39,601 nt of DNA, taken from positions 1 to 39,601 of the forward strand of contig WQTX01000014.1 of the NCBI GenBank assembly GCA_009786075.1, written 5' to 3'. The notes under the pieces were generated by a model. It was not told where the DNA came from. It did not search any database and saw only the letters and a program-made list of their open reading frames with translations. Positions 24,003-32,534 of this stretch are shown here, in pieces. The position numbers were made by a program, and so were the translations under genes. Within the stretch, counting starts at the first letter, position 1, and every line of letters starts with the position of its first letter. This DNA is from Bacteroidota bacterium (GTDB lineage Bacteria > Bacteroidota > Bacteroidia > Bacteroidales > UBA1715).

Positions 24003-24962
24003 CTAATCAAACGACTGATTAGCCAGTTTCGATTGTGCCAAAAGGTCGGCATATTCCTGTGGCGTAAGGTCGTTCAAATAGTAGTTGATAGGATTGACCG
24101 GAGTGTTGTGGCGGCGCACTTCGTAGTGCAGGTGCGAGCCGGTTGATGTGCCGGTATTTCCCACAAGCCCAATTAAATCGCCGCGTTTTACTTTTTGACC
24201 TCTTTGTACAAGTATTTTACTTAAATGTCCGTACACTGTTGAAAAATTATAGCCATGATTGATAACTACTTGTTTGCCGTAACCTCGCTCAAAATCGGCA
24301 TTTTTCACAGTGCCGTCGCCGGTGGCATAAATTTTTGTGCCGGTGGGAGCCGTGAGGTCTATACCGGTGTGTATGCGCACGGTTTTGTAAATCGGGTGCA
24401 TACGATAACCAAATCCCGACACCAATTTACCATTGCGTATGGGTTGAATTGCCGGAATACATTTAAGCATTTCGGTTTTGTTTTTTGCCAAATGTATAAT
24501 GGTGTCGAACGAAAGCGATTGTATGTATAATTTTTTTTGCAATATATCAATGCGTTTCGATACATCTACCACCAATTCCATATTGGGTATGCTTTGCAAT
24601 TCAGCATAGCGGTTCACGCCGCCAAAACCGGCATTGCGCACTTCTAAGGGAATTGGGTCGGCTTCAAATACCACACGGTAAATAGAATTATCACGGTCGG
24701 CTATGTCGTTCATAACCAATTCCACACGGTTAATTTTTTCATTGAGTATTTTATATTGTGCTCGCAGCCCTTTGTTTTCTTCAATAAGCGAATATTCGCG
24801 CGCCGACGGAAAAAAATGCAGCCACAAAAACATAAAAGCGAAACCAATAGTTACGAAAATAGAAAAATACGTGAGCACCAACAAAATTATTTTTTTTGTT
24901 GAATGGTTTATTTTCTCGTAGGTTAACGATTCGGGATTAAATCTGTATTTTCCTTTTGACAT
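24003..24962 (-). CDS. M23 family zinc metallopeptidase (membrane-anchored, LytM-like)
   Basis: The 319-residue protein has a short cytosolic N-terminus, one membrane helix (about 24-47), a coiled coil (about 55-90) and a C-terminal M23/LytM domain (about 180-300). All zinc and catalytic residues are present: H198 and D202 in RIHTGIDLTAP, the histidine in VYGHLS (H246), and H277/H279 in SHLHYE. M23 enzymes cut peptide bridges in peptidoglycan, so this protein likely acts in cell-wall remodelling or division in the periplasm. The start at 24962 is set by the -7 box at 24991-24998; a 13-residue extension would begin before the transcript. Confidence 0.93.
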   Translation of the reverse strand: MSKGKYRFNPESLTYEKINHSTKKIILLVLTYFSIFVTIGFAFMFLWLHFFPSAREYSLIEENKGLRAQYKILNEKINRVELVMNDIADRDNSIYRVVFEADPIPLEVRNAGFGGVNRYAELQSIPNMELVVDVSKRIDILQKKLYIQSLSFDTIIHLAKNKTEMLKCIPAIQPIRNGKLVSGFGYRMHPIYKTVRIHTGIDLTAPTGTKIYATGDGTVKNADFERGYGKQVVINHGYNFSTVYGHLSKILVQRGQKVKRGDLIGLVGNTGTSTGSHLHYEVRRHNTPVNPINYYLNDLTPQEYADLLAQSKLANQSFD

Positions 24963-24990
24963 GGATTTGTGTGAATAGTTTTGAAGAGAG

Positions 24991-24998
24991 CAAAGATA
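24991..24998 (-). promoter_or_regulatory. -7 box for the M23 gene (TATCTTTG)
   Basis: An exact TAnnTTTG on the minus strand, 28 bp upstream of the start at 24962. Confidence 0.65.
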
Positions 24999-25059
24999 CA
25001 ATAAAATTTAAAATCTTTATTACGTTGTTAAGAATTATTTATTGTGGACGTGGGTAATT

Positions 25060-25190
25060 TAGCCTGCATTATTCATAAAAGTCGAGACTTTATCGGTTTT
25101 ACGTCATTCCTGCCTTCGCAGGAATGACGGTCTTTTTTGAAGGCTTGTGCAAGGCAATAAAATTGCGCCTCTTATGAATAATGCAGGCTA
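25060..25190. mobile_element. MITE-like element with 19-bp terminal inverted repeats
   Basis: TAGCCTGCATTATTCATAA at 25060-25078 is exactly repeated in reverse at 25172-25190. Inside lies a 12-bp-stem palindrome (25102-25129) of the CATTCCTGC..GCAGGAATG family also present at 8645-8744. There is no transposase and no clear target-site duplication. The right terminus contains the stop codon of the LptF/G gene. Confidence 0.75.
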
Positions 25191-26270
25191 TATTTTAGCA
25201 TTGCGATACAAGAAAAAACAAACAATAGCATAGAGGAAATTGGGCAACCACACCGCTATAAATGGGTCTAAGTTGGCGTAAATAGTGAAGGTGGTGGTTA
25301 CTTGAAAAAGCATAATATACATAAATGCAAGGGCAAATCCAATCACAATATTCACAACCGTGCCGCCCCGTTTTTTCTTGTTCGACAAACACACACCCAA
25401 AAGCATAAGTATAAAATTGGAAAACGGAAACGACCACCGTTTGTGTTTTTCCACCAACAGACGGTCAATATTGTCGGTTCCTTGCAGTTTTTGTGTTTCT
25501 ATGTAAGCATTGAGTTCGTCTATATTCATGCGGTCAACATACACATTACGCATTTTGAAATCTTCGGGAGTGAGGTAAAATACCGTGTCTAACAATTGCC
25601 CTTTGCGTATAATTTGTTGGTTGGGCTGCATATCGCGTATCACGTAATTATACACGTCCCAACGCTCGGTTTCGGAGTTCCAACGGGCATAATCACTCGT
25701 GAGTTTTGATTGTAAAACGCCATTTTCGTCGAATTTTTCCATTGAAAAACGAAAAGCATTATCGCTGTCGATATTATAACTTTCAATATAAATAAATTCG
25801 CCCGGACGTACCTGCCTGTGAATATTGCGTTCCCAATTGACCACTTTGTTGAACACATATTTGTCCTCAAAATCAATTTTAATAGTGTTGGAAACCGGAA
25901 TAATGTACATAATAAGCACCCACGAAAGCACCGCAATAACCGTAGTTGCCACAAAATAGGGGAGTAGAAAACGGTTGAAACTAACGCCGCTTGCGTGAAT
26001 TGCAATAATTTCGGTATTGTTTGCCATTTTCGAGGTTACAAATATGGCGGTAATAAACACAAATAAGTTGGTAAACAGATTGGCGTAGTAGGGTATAAAA
26101 TTGAGATAATAATCAATAATAATTTCTTTAAGCGGCGCATTGTTGAGTACAAAATCTTCGTATTTTTCTTGAATATCGAAAATTACGGCTATGCACATGA
26201 TTATGAGCAAGGTAAAGAAAAACGTACCCAGAAATTTTTTGATTATATAGAGGTCTATTATTTTTAGCAT
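25188..26270 (-). CDS. LptF/LptG-family permease (YjgP/YjgQ)
   Basis: The 360-residue protein matches the inner-membrane permeases that, with LptB, extract lipopolysaccharide and pass it to the Lpt bridge. The N-terminus LKIIDLYIIKKFLGTFFFTL is characteristic. Three N-terminal helices, a central soluble beta-jellyroll-like region (about 130-270) and three C-terminal helices follow. Bacteroidetes usually have two such proteins; which of LptF or LptG this is cannot be told. Its stop codon lies in the inverted terminus of the MITE-like element 25060-25190. It has a -7 box at 26296-26303. Confidence 0.9.
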   Translation of the reverse strand: MLKIIDLYIIKKFLGTFFFTLLIIMCIAVIFDIQEKYEDFVLNNAPLKEIIIDYYLNFIPYYANLFTNLFVFITAIFVTSKMANNTEIIAIHASGVSFNRFLLPYFVATTVIAVLSWVLIMYIIPVSNTIKIDFEDKYVFNKVVNWERNIHRQVRPGEFIYIESYNIDSDNAFRFSMEKFDENGVLQSKLTSDYARWNSETERWDVYNYVIRDMQPNQQIIRKGQLLDTVFYLTPEDFKMRNVYVDRMNIDELNAYIETQKLQGTDNIDRLLVEKHKRWSFPFSNFILMLLGVCLSNKKKRGGTVVNIVIGFALAFMYIMLFQVTTTFTIYANLDPFIAVWLPNFLYAIVCFFLYRNAKI

Positions 26271-26295
26271 AATGACGAACCTGTTTAAATTTCCG

Positions 26296-26303
26296 CAAAG
26301 ATA
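26296..26303 (-). promoter_or_regulatory. -7 box for the LptF/G gene (TATCTTTG)
   Basis: An exact TAnnTTTG on the minus strand, 25 bp upstream of the start. Confidence 0.65.
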
Positions 26304-26350
26304 TTATTATGCACTATAAATTATGTGCTTTTTTGTGAAAATTTACCCTA

Positions 26351-27412
26351 TTACCCCGAAATATGTTTCCCTATAAAAGGAATTTTATGAACCGCGTAAA
26401 TTATTCCTGCCGATACTCCTACACAGAGTATTGTTGTTATTACAATACCTATCGAAGGGTGAATAAAATATGCGTTTATTCCTAAAAATTTCCATAAATA
26501 GGTTAACACGAGTATATGTATCAAATATATTCCATAGCTATATCTGTCTAAAAAATGTATTATTTTCAGCACTATTTTATTTTTCAATGTGCACGACTTT
26601 ATCAATAGAAATATTCCTATTGCAGCCAATAAAACATTGGGCATTAAGTATTCATAGAATAAACTATCAAATTTATTCATTCTAACTGAATTAAAATATG
26701 TCCCCAAAATAGTTGTCGAAAATGCAATTACTATTATAATTCCCAAAATCAATTTATTGGAAATCAGCAACTTGCCGCCGGTTTTTAATCGTAAATTGCT
26801 AATTCTATATTTTTCGGCATGTGCTAAATAATAACCTAACACTAAATAACCCACATAACCCGAAAAATAAACTAACTTTAAATCTTTATGTATGAATGTA
26901 TGACTCAAAATGAGGCTTATCAGCCACATACAGAGAAAGTATACAATTTCTTTTTCGGTGCAGTGGCGTATCCATTTATTGAGTATGGGTACAAAAAACA
27001 ATAAGCCAATAAGCATGTAAACGTACCATAAGTGAAAACTAATATCGCCTTTGACCAACCGTTCCCAAAAATTTGAATTCCAAAGGTCTGTTAAAAAGTT
27101 TGTTTCTTCCTTCCAAAATACTCTATTCAAAACATACACAAAACTCCAAAAAATAAACGGAATTACAATTCGCATAAATCTTTTTTGAAAAAAACGTTTC
27201 AAGTCAATTTCTTTCGACAACAGCAACGCACCTGTTATCATAACAAACAAAGGAACGCAACAACGAACCATGCCGTCGTACACATTCCCAATCCACCAGT
27301 AGAAACTTGGCGAGGTAGAAAAATTATATAAAAGTCCTGCCGCAATGTGAAGCAAAACCATGCTTACAAGGGCAAATACCCGTACATTGCTTAGCCAGTT
27401 AATTCTTTCCAT
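26351..27412 (-). CDS. membrane acyltransferase (acyltransferase 3 family)
   Basis: The 353-residue protein has about ten membrane helices and the family features: an early histidine in SMVLLHIAAG, an arginine-containing loop VRCCVPLFVMITGALLL, and KRFFQKRFMRIVIPFIFWS. Such proteins transfer acetyl or other acyl groups to surface sugars. The substrate is unknown. The start at 27412 (MERINWL) lies 7 bp after the tgt stop; the upstream Met would overlap tgt. It is cotranscribed with tgt. Confidence 0.88.
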   Translation of the reverse strand: MERINWLSNVRVFALVSMVLLHIAAGLLYNFSTSPSFYWWIGNVYDGMVRCCVPLFVMITGALLLSKEIDLKRFFQKRFMRIVIPFIFWSFVYVLNRVFWKEETNFLTDLWNSNFWERLVKGDISFHLWYVYMLIGLLFFVPILNKWIRHCTEKEIVYFLCMWLISLILSHTFIHKDLKLVYFSGYVGYLVLGYYLAHAEKYRISNLRLKTGGKLLISNKLILGIIIVIAFSTTILGTYFNSVRMNKFDSLFYEYLMPNVLLAAIGIFLLIKSCTLKNKIVLKIIHFLDRYSYGIYLIHILVLTYLWKFLGINAYFIHPSIGIVITTILCVGVSAGIIYAVHKIPFIGKHISG

Positions 27413-27419
27413 ATAATTT

Positions 27420-28550
27420 TTACAATCGTTGAGCAAGTTGTTGTACCATTTTGTTTTTCCAAGGAGTAAAAGTTCCCCGCGCTATTTGATTGCGAGCTTC
27501 GGCAACGAGAGTCAAATAAAAACCAAGATTGTGAATACTCGCAATTTGCGCACCAAGCATTTCGCCTGCTTGGAATAAATGCCGCACGTAGGCTTTGGAA
27601 TAATCTATATCAACAAATGTGTGCGCATCGGCATCAAGTGGCGAAAAATCGTGTTCCCATTTTTTGTTTTTTATGTTAATGATGCCATTCCATGTAAAAA
27701 GCATACCGTTTCTGCCGTTGCGAGTGGGCATTACGCAGTCGAACATATCGGTGCCGAGCGCAATACCTTCTAAAATATTCACGGGAGTACCTACGCCCAT
27801 TAAATAACGAGGTTTATCTTTGGGTAAAATTCCGTTTACAATTTCGAGCATGGCGTACATATCTTCCACCGGCTCGCCCACGCTCAAACCGCCAATGGCA
27901 TTGCCTTCGCAGTTTTGCGATGCAATAAATTCCGCCGATTGCGCACGTAAATCTTTGAACACAGAGCCTTGCACAATGGGGAAAAATGTTTGGTCGTAAT
28001 CGTAAATAGGCTCGGTGTTTTTGAAATGTTCAACACCTCGTGCAAGCCAGCGGTGCGTAAGTTCCATTGACTTTTTCGCATAATCGTAATCGCAGGGGTA
28101 GGGAGTACATTCATCAAGAGCCATGCAAATATCAGCTCCTATAATGCGCTGTGTTTCAACTACATTTTCGGGAGTAAATAAATGTTTTGAGCCGTCGATA
28201 TGTGATTTGAAAACTGCGCCGTCTTCGTTTAATTTTCTATTGTGTGCAAGCGAAAATACTTGATAGCCACCACTATCGGTAAGTATTGGTTTGTGCCAAC
28301 TGTTGAATTTGTGCAATCCGCCGGCTTTGCGCAATGTTTCCAATCCGGGACGCAAATATAAATGGTAGGTATTGCCCAAAATAATCTGTGCTTCAATGTC
28401 ATTTTTGAGTTCACGTGCATGAACGCCTTTTACCGAACCAACAGTTCCCACCGGCATAAAAATAGGAGTTTCTATTTTTCCGTGAGCCGTTGTGATTGTT
28501 CCGGTGCGAGCTGCCGATTGCGAATCTTGCGATTGTATTTCAAAAATCAT
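27420..28550 (-). CDS. tgt: queuine tRNA-ribosyltransferase
   Basis: Tgt exchanges guanine 34 for preQ1 in tRNAs with GUN anticodons. The 376-residue protein has the catalytic regions TDSGGYQVFSLA, the GVGTPVNILEGIALGTDMFD segment followed by CVMPTRNG, and the C-terminal YVRHLF..IASIHNLGFYL. The usual C-terminal zinc cysteines are absent (region reads HTFVDIDYSKAYVRHL), which I recall as normal for Bacteroidetes Tgt. The start at 28550 is fixed by the -7 box at 28573-28580; the longer frame runs through a repeat. The acyltransferase gene follows after 7 bp. Confidence 0.95.
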   Translation of the reverse strand: MIFEIQSQDSQSAARTGTITTAHGKIETPIFMPVGTVGSVKGVHARELKNDIEAQIILGNTYHLYLRPGLETLRKAGGLHKFNSWHKPILTDSGGYQVFSLAHNRKLNEDGAVFKSHIDGSKHLFTPENVVETQRIIGADICMALDECTPYPCDYDYAKKSMELTHRWLARGVEHFKNTEPIYDYDQTFFPIVQGSVFKDLRAQSAEFIASQNCEGNAIGGLSVGEPVEDMYAMLEIVNGILPKDKPRYLMGVGTPVNILEGIALGTDMFDCVMPTRNGRNGMLFTWNGIINIKNKKWEHDFSPLDADAHTFVDIDYSKAYVRHLFQAGEMLGAQIASIHNLGFYLTLVAEARNQIARGTFTPWKNKMVQQLAQRL

Positions 28551-28572
28551 TGCGATTGTTTTATTTTGTTTG

Positions 28573-28580
28573 CAAAAATA
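28573..28580 (-). promoter_or_regulatory. -7 box for tgt (TATTTTTG)
   Basis: An exact TAnnTTTG on the minus strand, 22 bp upstream of the tgt start. Confidence 0.65.
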
Positions 28581-28591
28581 CAAATTATTTA

Positions 28592-28677
28592 GAACGCAGA
28601 TGACACGGATAACGCAGATTTTCGCAGATTTTAATTTTTGGTATAAAAAATCCGCGTCATCTGTGTCATCTGCGTTC
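28592..28677. repeat. word array/palindrome (GCAGATGACAC type)
   Basis: Arms 28592-28606 and 28663-28677 are perfect 15-bp inverted repeats; between them cgcagat words repeat. The right arm overlaps the stop codon of tsaC (28676-28678). Confidence 0.8.
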
Positions 28678-29299
28678 AAAAAGACAATTCCCCAATCCCC
28701 TGCCGCACAATCTCAAAATCGCCGAGCGAACAATCAACAATAGTAGAGGCGGTGTTGTTGCCATAACCACCATCAACAACAGCATCTACCACGTTTTCAA
28801 ATTTTTCAAGCAACAATTCGGGGTCGGTTATGTATTCTTCAATTGCATCGTCGGTACGTACGGAAGTTGTGAGTATAGGGTTACCAAGTTCTTTTACAAT
28901 GGCACGGCAAATATTGTTGTCGGGAATACGAATACCTACGGTTTTTTTCTTGCTTTCAAACAATTTCGGCACATTATTGTTGGCATTGAGTATAAACGTG
29001 AAAGCTCCCGGCAGGTTGCGTTTCATTAATTTATAGGTTGTGTTTGAAACAGCTTTTGTAAAGTCCGACAAATGACTTAAATCGTAGCAGATAAACGAAA
29101 AGTTAGCCTTTTCTAATTTTATGCCTTTTATGCGAGCAACCCGTTCTACGGCTTTTTTATTGAAAATATCGCACCCAATGCCATACACAGTGTCGGTTGG
29201 GTAAATAATTACACCTCCGCTGCGCAGAATTTCAACAATTTGTTGAACGTGCCGCTCGTTGGGATTTTCGTTGTATAATTTAAGGTGTAAACAGCTCAT
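28676..29299 (-). CDS. L-threonylcarbamoyladenylate synthase (TsaC/Sua5/YciO family)
   Basis: The 207-residue protein has the YrdC-fold signature GGVIIYPTDTVYGIGCDIFN near the N-terminus, then KGIKLEKANFSFICYDLS, RNLPGAFTFILNA, VGIRIPDNNI and the NPILTTSVR strand. The family makes threonylcarbamoyl-AMP for tRNA t6A37. The phrase KANFSFICYDLSHLSDF is nearer to the YciO branch, whose activity is less certain, so no symbol is given. Its stop codon lies in a repeat arm. Confidence 0.87.
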   Translation of the reverse strand: MSCLHLKLYNENPNERHVQQIVEILRSGGVIIYPTDTVYGIGCDIFNKKAVERVARIKGIKLEKANFSFICYDLSHLSDFTKAVSNTTYKLMKRNLPGAFTFILNANNNVPKLFESKKKTVGIRIPDNNICRAIVKELGNPILTTSVRTDDAIEEYITDPELLLEKFENVVDAVVDGGYGNNTASTIVDCSLGDFEIVRQGIGELSF

Positions 29300-29380
29300 A
29301 TATTAGTGGTTAATGGTTAGTGGTTAGTAGGGGCGATGCCTGTGTGCTCGCCCTATGATATTGAGATATTCAATTGATAT

Positions 29381-30229
29381 TCATAGATATTCATCGTCTT
29401 CTGTCCGGATTGGCACTATATGCAGTATTCTTCTATCGCCCGAAAAAGCGGTAAAATGCCCCAATGCGCCGCCAGAAAAATTTGATTGAGGATTGTCGGG
29501 CACCGAAAATGCGCCGCCGGTTTCCATTGCAGCCTGCATGGTTGTGTAAAATCGATATGCTGCACGGTCAATCGAACGCAGTTCAAATGTGAGTATATCG
29601 TTTTCATAAAAATTCTGCCATGGCGAATATTGTATAGTGTCGGCGGTAAAATACTGGTCGTTTATCACGGTCAAATCGTTGCGGCGAGTAAGTGTATCGT
29701 TTCTAAGAATAATCAAGCGATAAAAATTTTCTTCGTTTGGAGGGTCTAAAAATGAGAGTGTTACGTTGTAGGTAGTGTCGCCATACTGTATTGAGGGAAA
29801 GTATGGATTTTCAGTAATTTTTTCATACGTTATGTTGGTAAACGCCACTTTACGAGGCATATACGAGGTTGCTACGTAGGTTTTCCCTTCAACTTCTACC
29901 GTGAGTTCGTAGGTTGTTTCTTCGGGAAATATGGTGTAGGCAACGTACAATCCGCCGCTTTGTTCGCTTAGAGGTTGTTTGCTGGAATTGTAGCGCAAAG
30001 TAATAGTGGCACCCTGCACCGGCTGATTTTGTTCGTTACCCAAGAAATCAACGGTTTTTGAAAGCCGCACTGTAATCGAATTGTTCATTGCATTACACTC
30101 GGCATCAATTACAAGGAGTTCTTGCGCACTTTCTATTTCAAAATCTTTCATTTCTTCTTCGCACGATGTTGCGAAAAACACAAGAAAAAATCCCAAAACA
30201 ATAAAAAAATAATGCCGTAGAGTGTTCAT
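29381..30229 (-). CDS. DUF4249 family outer-membrane lipoprotein
   Basis: The 282-residue protein has a lipoprotein signal peptide with lipobox FATSC (Cys near residue 23). The rest matches the DUF4249 layout: ELLVIDAECNAMNNSITVRL, PVQGATITLR, YELTVEVEGKTYVATSYMP, and a C-terminal NFSGGALGHFTAFSGDRR. DUF4249 proteins are usually encoded beside TonB-dependent receptors; none is nearby here. The start at 30229 is supported by the -7 box at 30254-30261. Function is unknown. Confidence 0.85.
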   Translation of the reverse strand: MNTLRHYFFIVLGFFLVFFATSCEEEMKDFEIESAQELLVIDAECNAMNNSITVRLSKTVDFLGNEQNQPVQGATITLRYNSSKQPLSEQSGGLYVAYTIFPEETTYELTVEVEGKTYVATSYMPRKVAFTNITYEKITENPYFPSIQYGDTTYNVTLSFLDPPNEENFYRLIILRNDTLTRRNDLTVINDQYFTADTIQYSPWQNFYENDILTFELRSIDRAAYRFYTTMQAAMETGGAFSVPDNPQSNFSGGALGHFTAFSGDRRILHIVPIRTEDDEYL

Positions 30230-30253
30230 TTGAGCTAACGTAATTTTCGCCGA

Positions 30254-30261
30254 CAAAGATA
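30254..30261 (-). promoter_or_regulatory. -7 box for DUF4249 (TATCTTTG)
   Basis: An exact TAnnTTTG on the minus strand, 24 bp upstream of the start at 30229. Confidence 0.65.
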
Positions 30262-30296
30262 TAATTAATTAATAATTGACAATTAATAATTAACAA

Positions 30297-30358
30297 CTAA
30301 TCTCTATTCTCTAATCACTATACTCTAAACTCTAATCACTAAAAACTATTCTCTATTC
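30297..30358. repeat. word array (CTCTAATCACT / CTATTCTCT type)
   Basis: Words ctctaatcact, tctctattct and ctctaaactct repeat. The right end encodes the last four residues (QNRE) and stop codon of dtd. Confidence 0.6.
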
Positions 30359-30804
30359 TGCGTATCAATACAAATTGTTACCGGACCATCATTTAAAAGT
30401 TCCACTTTCATATCGGCGGCAAATTCACCGGTTTGCACGAGTTCGTTATTTCCCAATTCATGGCGAAGTTGCGCCACAAATTCTTCGTACAACGCACGAG
30501 CTTGTTCCGGACGAGCGGCACGAATAAACGATGGACGATTGCCTTTTTTTGTAGAAGCGTGCAGCGTAAATTGACTTACCACAATGCACTTACCGCCGAT
30601 TTGCGAAATATCGCAATTCATCAAACCGGCGGAATCGTTAAAAATGCGCAGTTTGGCAATTTTGGCGCAGAGCCATGCTACATCGGCAGAAGTATCGGCG
30701 GTTTCTACACCGAGTAAAATGAGCAAACCACTGTCAATTGCTGCTATACAATTGTTATCGACAGTTATCGATGCTCGGCTTACTCGTTGTATTACAGCTC
30801 TCAT
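30346..30804 (-). CDS. dtd: D-aminoacyl-tRNA deacylase
   Basis: Dtd removes D-amino acids and glycine mischarged on tRNA. The 152-residue protein has MRAVIQRVSRASITVDN at the start and both signature motifs: SQFTLHAST (the SQFTL motif) and a C-terminal NDGPVTICID (the Gly-Pro motif that enforces chirality). The final residues after the conserved strand come from a word repeat. It starts 9 bp after the stop of the coiled-coil protein gene. Confidence 0.96.
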   Translation of the reverse strand: MRAVIQRVSRASITVDNNCIAAIDSGLLILLGVETADTSADVAWLCAKIAKLRIFNDSAGLMNCDISQIGGKCIVVSQFTLHASTKKGNRPSFIRAARPEQARALYEEFVAQLRHELGNNELVQTGEFAADMKVELLNDGPVTICIDTQNRE

Positions 30805-30813
30805 GATAAAAAT

Positions 30814-31317
30814 TTATTTGTATTGAGCTTGTATATTTTTTATTTTGGTTTTCAACCCTTTTTGTTGGTTTTGTATGTCTTTTTGTTGTTTTTTCAATTT
30901 ATCAATCTGTGTCTTAATGTCTTTTTCTTGTTTTTTCAGGTTGTCCATTTGCTTATTAACTTCCGATAATTTTACATTCATTTCTGCTTTTTTGTTAGCT
31001 GCATCAATTTTGTCAATTTTTTTGATTTCGTTATCCCAGTTAATTGCATCGTTAGCTTCAAAAGTGCTTATTTGTTCGGGAGTTAACAATTGACGAGCTT
31101 GTGCATCGCGGTTGTTTTTCAATTTATTTAGTTGAGCTTTTTTTTCCTCTGCCGACAGTTTGTCGTTTGTTACCACAGCATTGACCTGCTTTGCCGTTTC
31201 TTTGTTTATTTTACTCACTTGTTTTTCTTGTTCCTTACTAAGAGGAATGTTGGTTGGCGCTTGACTAAAGGCATTGGTAGCCGCACAAATTAGTGCTAAT
31301 AATAAAAATTTTTTCAT
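30814..31317 (-). CDS. secreted helical coiled-coil protein
   Basis: The 167-residue protein has a signal peptide (MKKFLLLALICAATNAFSQ). The mature part is nearly all charged helix: a Spy-like N-terminal segment (LSKEQEKQVSKINKETAKQV, ..LTPEQISTFEAND) then a long Lys/Gln coiled coil (MDNLKKQEKDIKTQIDKLKK and beyond). The TPEQ segments recall periplasmic Spy/CpxP-like or DUF4890 proteins, but the match is weak. The dtd gene follows 9 bp downstream. Confidence 0.65.
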   Translation of the reverse strand: MKKFLLLALICAATNAFSQAPTNIPLSKEQEKQVSKINKETAKQVNAVVTNDKLSAEEKKAQLNKLKNNRDAQARQLLTPEQISTFEANDAINWDNEIKKIDKIDAANKKAEMNVKLSEVNKQMDNLKKQEKDIKTQIDKLKKQQKDIQNQQKGLKTKIKNIQAQYK

Positions 31318-31441
31318 GATAGGGTAGGTTTATGATTAATACTTATGCAAGTATACACATTGTTTATTAGATAGAGAACAAAAAAACAAATTTCTTATTG
31401 AATAAAACGATTCTCATGTTAAAAAACATGGATTGCTTTAA

Positions 31442-32437
31442 TTAAAACGCCTTAAACCCAATAATTTCACGCACATCACGCACAGTTTTACGCGCACTTT
31501 CACGCGCTTTTTCTGCTCCCAAGCGAGCGGCGCGTTGCAAGTACGCTTCGTCGGCGGAAATTTCTTTGATTCTTTCGCTGAATGGCGCAACAAAAGCAAT
31601 CATATCTTCGGCTAACTGTTTTTTCATATCGCCGTAACGAATTGCGCAGGAATTGTACAAATCGTCGAAATGTTGTACGGTATCGGGTGTAGAAACTATT
31701 TTCATAAGTGAAAATAGATTTTTGATTTCTTCGGATTTGGTTTGATTTGGCTCGGTTGGTCCGGCATCGGTTTTTGCCTTCATCACTTTTTTGCGAATAC
31801 TTGCGGCATCGTCTGCCAAATAAATTGCATTGCCTTCGCCTTCCGATTTGCCCATTTTGCCTGCGCCGTTCAGTCCGGGCACTTTTACCAATTGCTCGCC
31901 AAAATTAAATGCTTGCGGTTCGGGGAAATAATCCACGCCATACATACGATTGAAACGGTTACCAAAGGTGCGGGTCATTTCCAAGTGTTGCTCCTGGTCT
32001 TTGCCCACAGGTACTTTTGCAGCGCGGTGAATTAAAATATCGGCAGCCATAAGGGTAGGGTAGGTCAGCAGTCCGGCATTAATGTTCTCGGGCTGTTGGC
32101 GAATTTTATCTTTGAACGATGTACAGCGTTCCAATTCGCCCATATAAGCGTTCATATTTAAAAATAAATACAATTCCGCCGTTTCGGGCACATCGCTTTG
32201 AATGTACAATGTTGCTTTTTCGGGGTCTAAGCCGGCAGCCAAATATTCGGCAAGCACCTGCCGCACGTTGCCGTGCAAATCTTTGGGATTGGGGTGCGTG
32301 GTAAGCGAATGATAATCGGCTATAAAAAAATAGCAGTTATATTCGTTTTGCATTTTTATAAAATTGCGCAATGCGCCGAAATAATTTCCGAGATGTAAAT
32401 TTCCTGTGGGGCGTATGCCGCTTAATACTGTTTCCAT
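31442..32437 (-). CDS. trpS: tryptophanyl-tRNA synthetase
   Basis: TrpS charges tRNA-Trp. The 331-residue class I enzyme has the HIGH-type motif in GIRPTGNLHLGNYFGAL, the tryptophan pocket segment TLYIQSDVPE, the conserved YPTLMAADIL and VPVGKDQEQHLEMTR, and the KMSKS-type loop KMGKSEGEGNAIYL. No exact -7 box is seen; the upstream spacer is a word repeat. Confidence 0.97.
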   Translation of the reverse strand: METVLSGIRPTGNLHLGNYFGALRNFIKMQNEYNCYFFIADYHSLTTHPNPKDLHGNVRQVLAEYLAAGLDPEKATLYIQSDVPETAELYLFLNMNAYMGELERCTSFKDKIRQQPENINAGLLTYPTLMAADILIHRAAKVPVGKDQEQHLEMTRTFGNRFNRMYGVDYFPEPQAFNFGEQLVKVPGLNGAGKMGKSEGEGNAIYLADDAASIRKKVMKAKTDAGPTEPNQTKSEEIKNLFSLMKIVSTPDTVQHFDDLYNSCAIRYGDMKKQLAEDMIAFVAPFSERIKEISADEAYLQRAARLGAEKARESARKTVRDVREIIGFKAF

Positions 32438-32444
32438 TTTTTTA

Positions 32445-32530
32445 GGTTTTTAGGTTGTAGGGATTAGGTTTTTAGGGATTAGGTAATAGGTTTTTAGGTT
32501 GCCTCGTCTCCTCGTCTCCTAACACCTCGT
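32445..32530. repeat. word array (TTTTTAGGTT / GGGATTAGG / CTCGTCTCCT)
   Basis: Repeated words ggtttttagg, agggattaggt and cctcgtctcct fill the spacer between two minus-strand genes. It shares words with 38457-38536. Confidence 0.65.
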
Positions 32531-32534
32531 TTCC

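Noticed and set aside
27420-28550. Tgt inactivated by loss of zinc cysteines
   Set aside because: I recall the same cysteine-less pattern in other Bacteroidetes Tgt proteins, and the catalytic motifs are intact, so it is a clade feature rather than decay.
28551-28679. 43-residue extension of Tgt
   Set aside because: It is the translation of the 28592-28677 repeat and precedes the -7 box.
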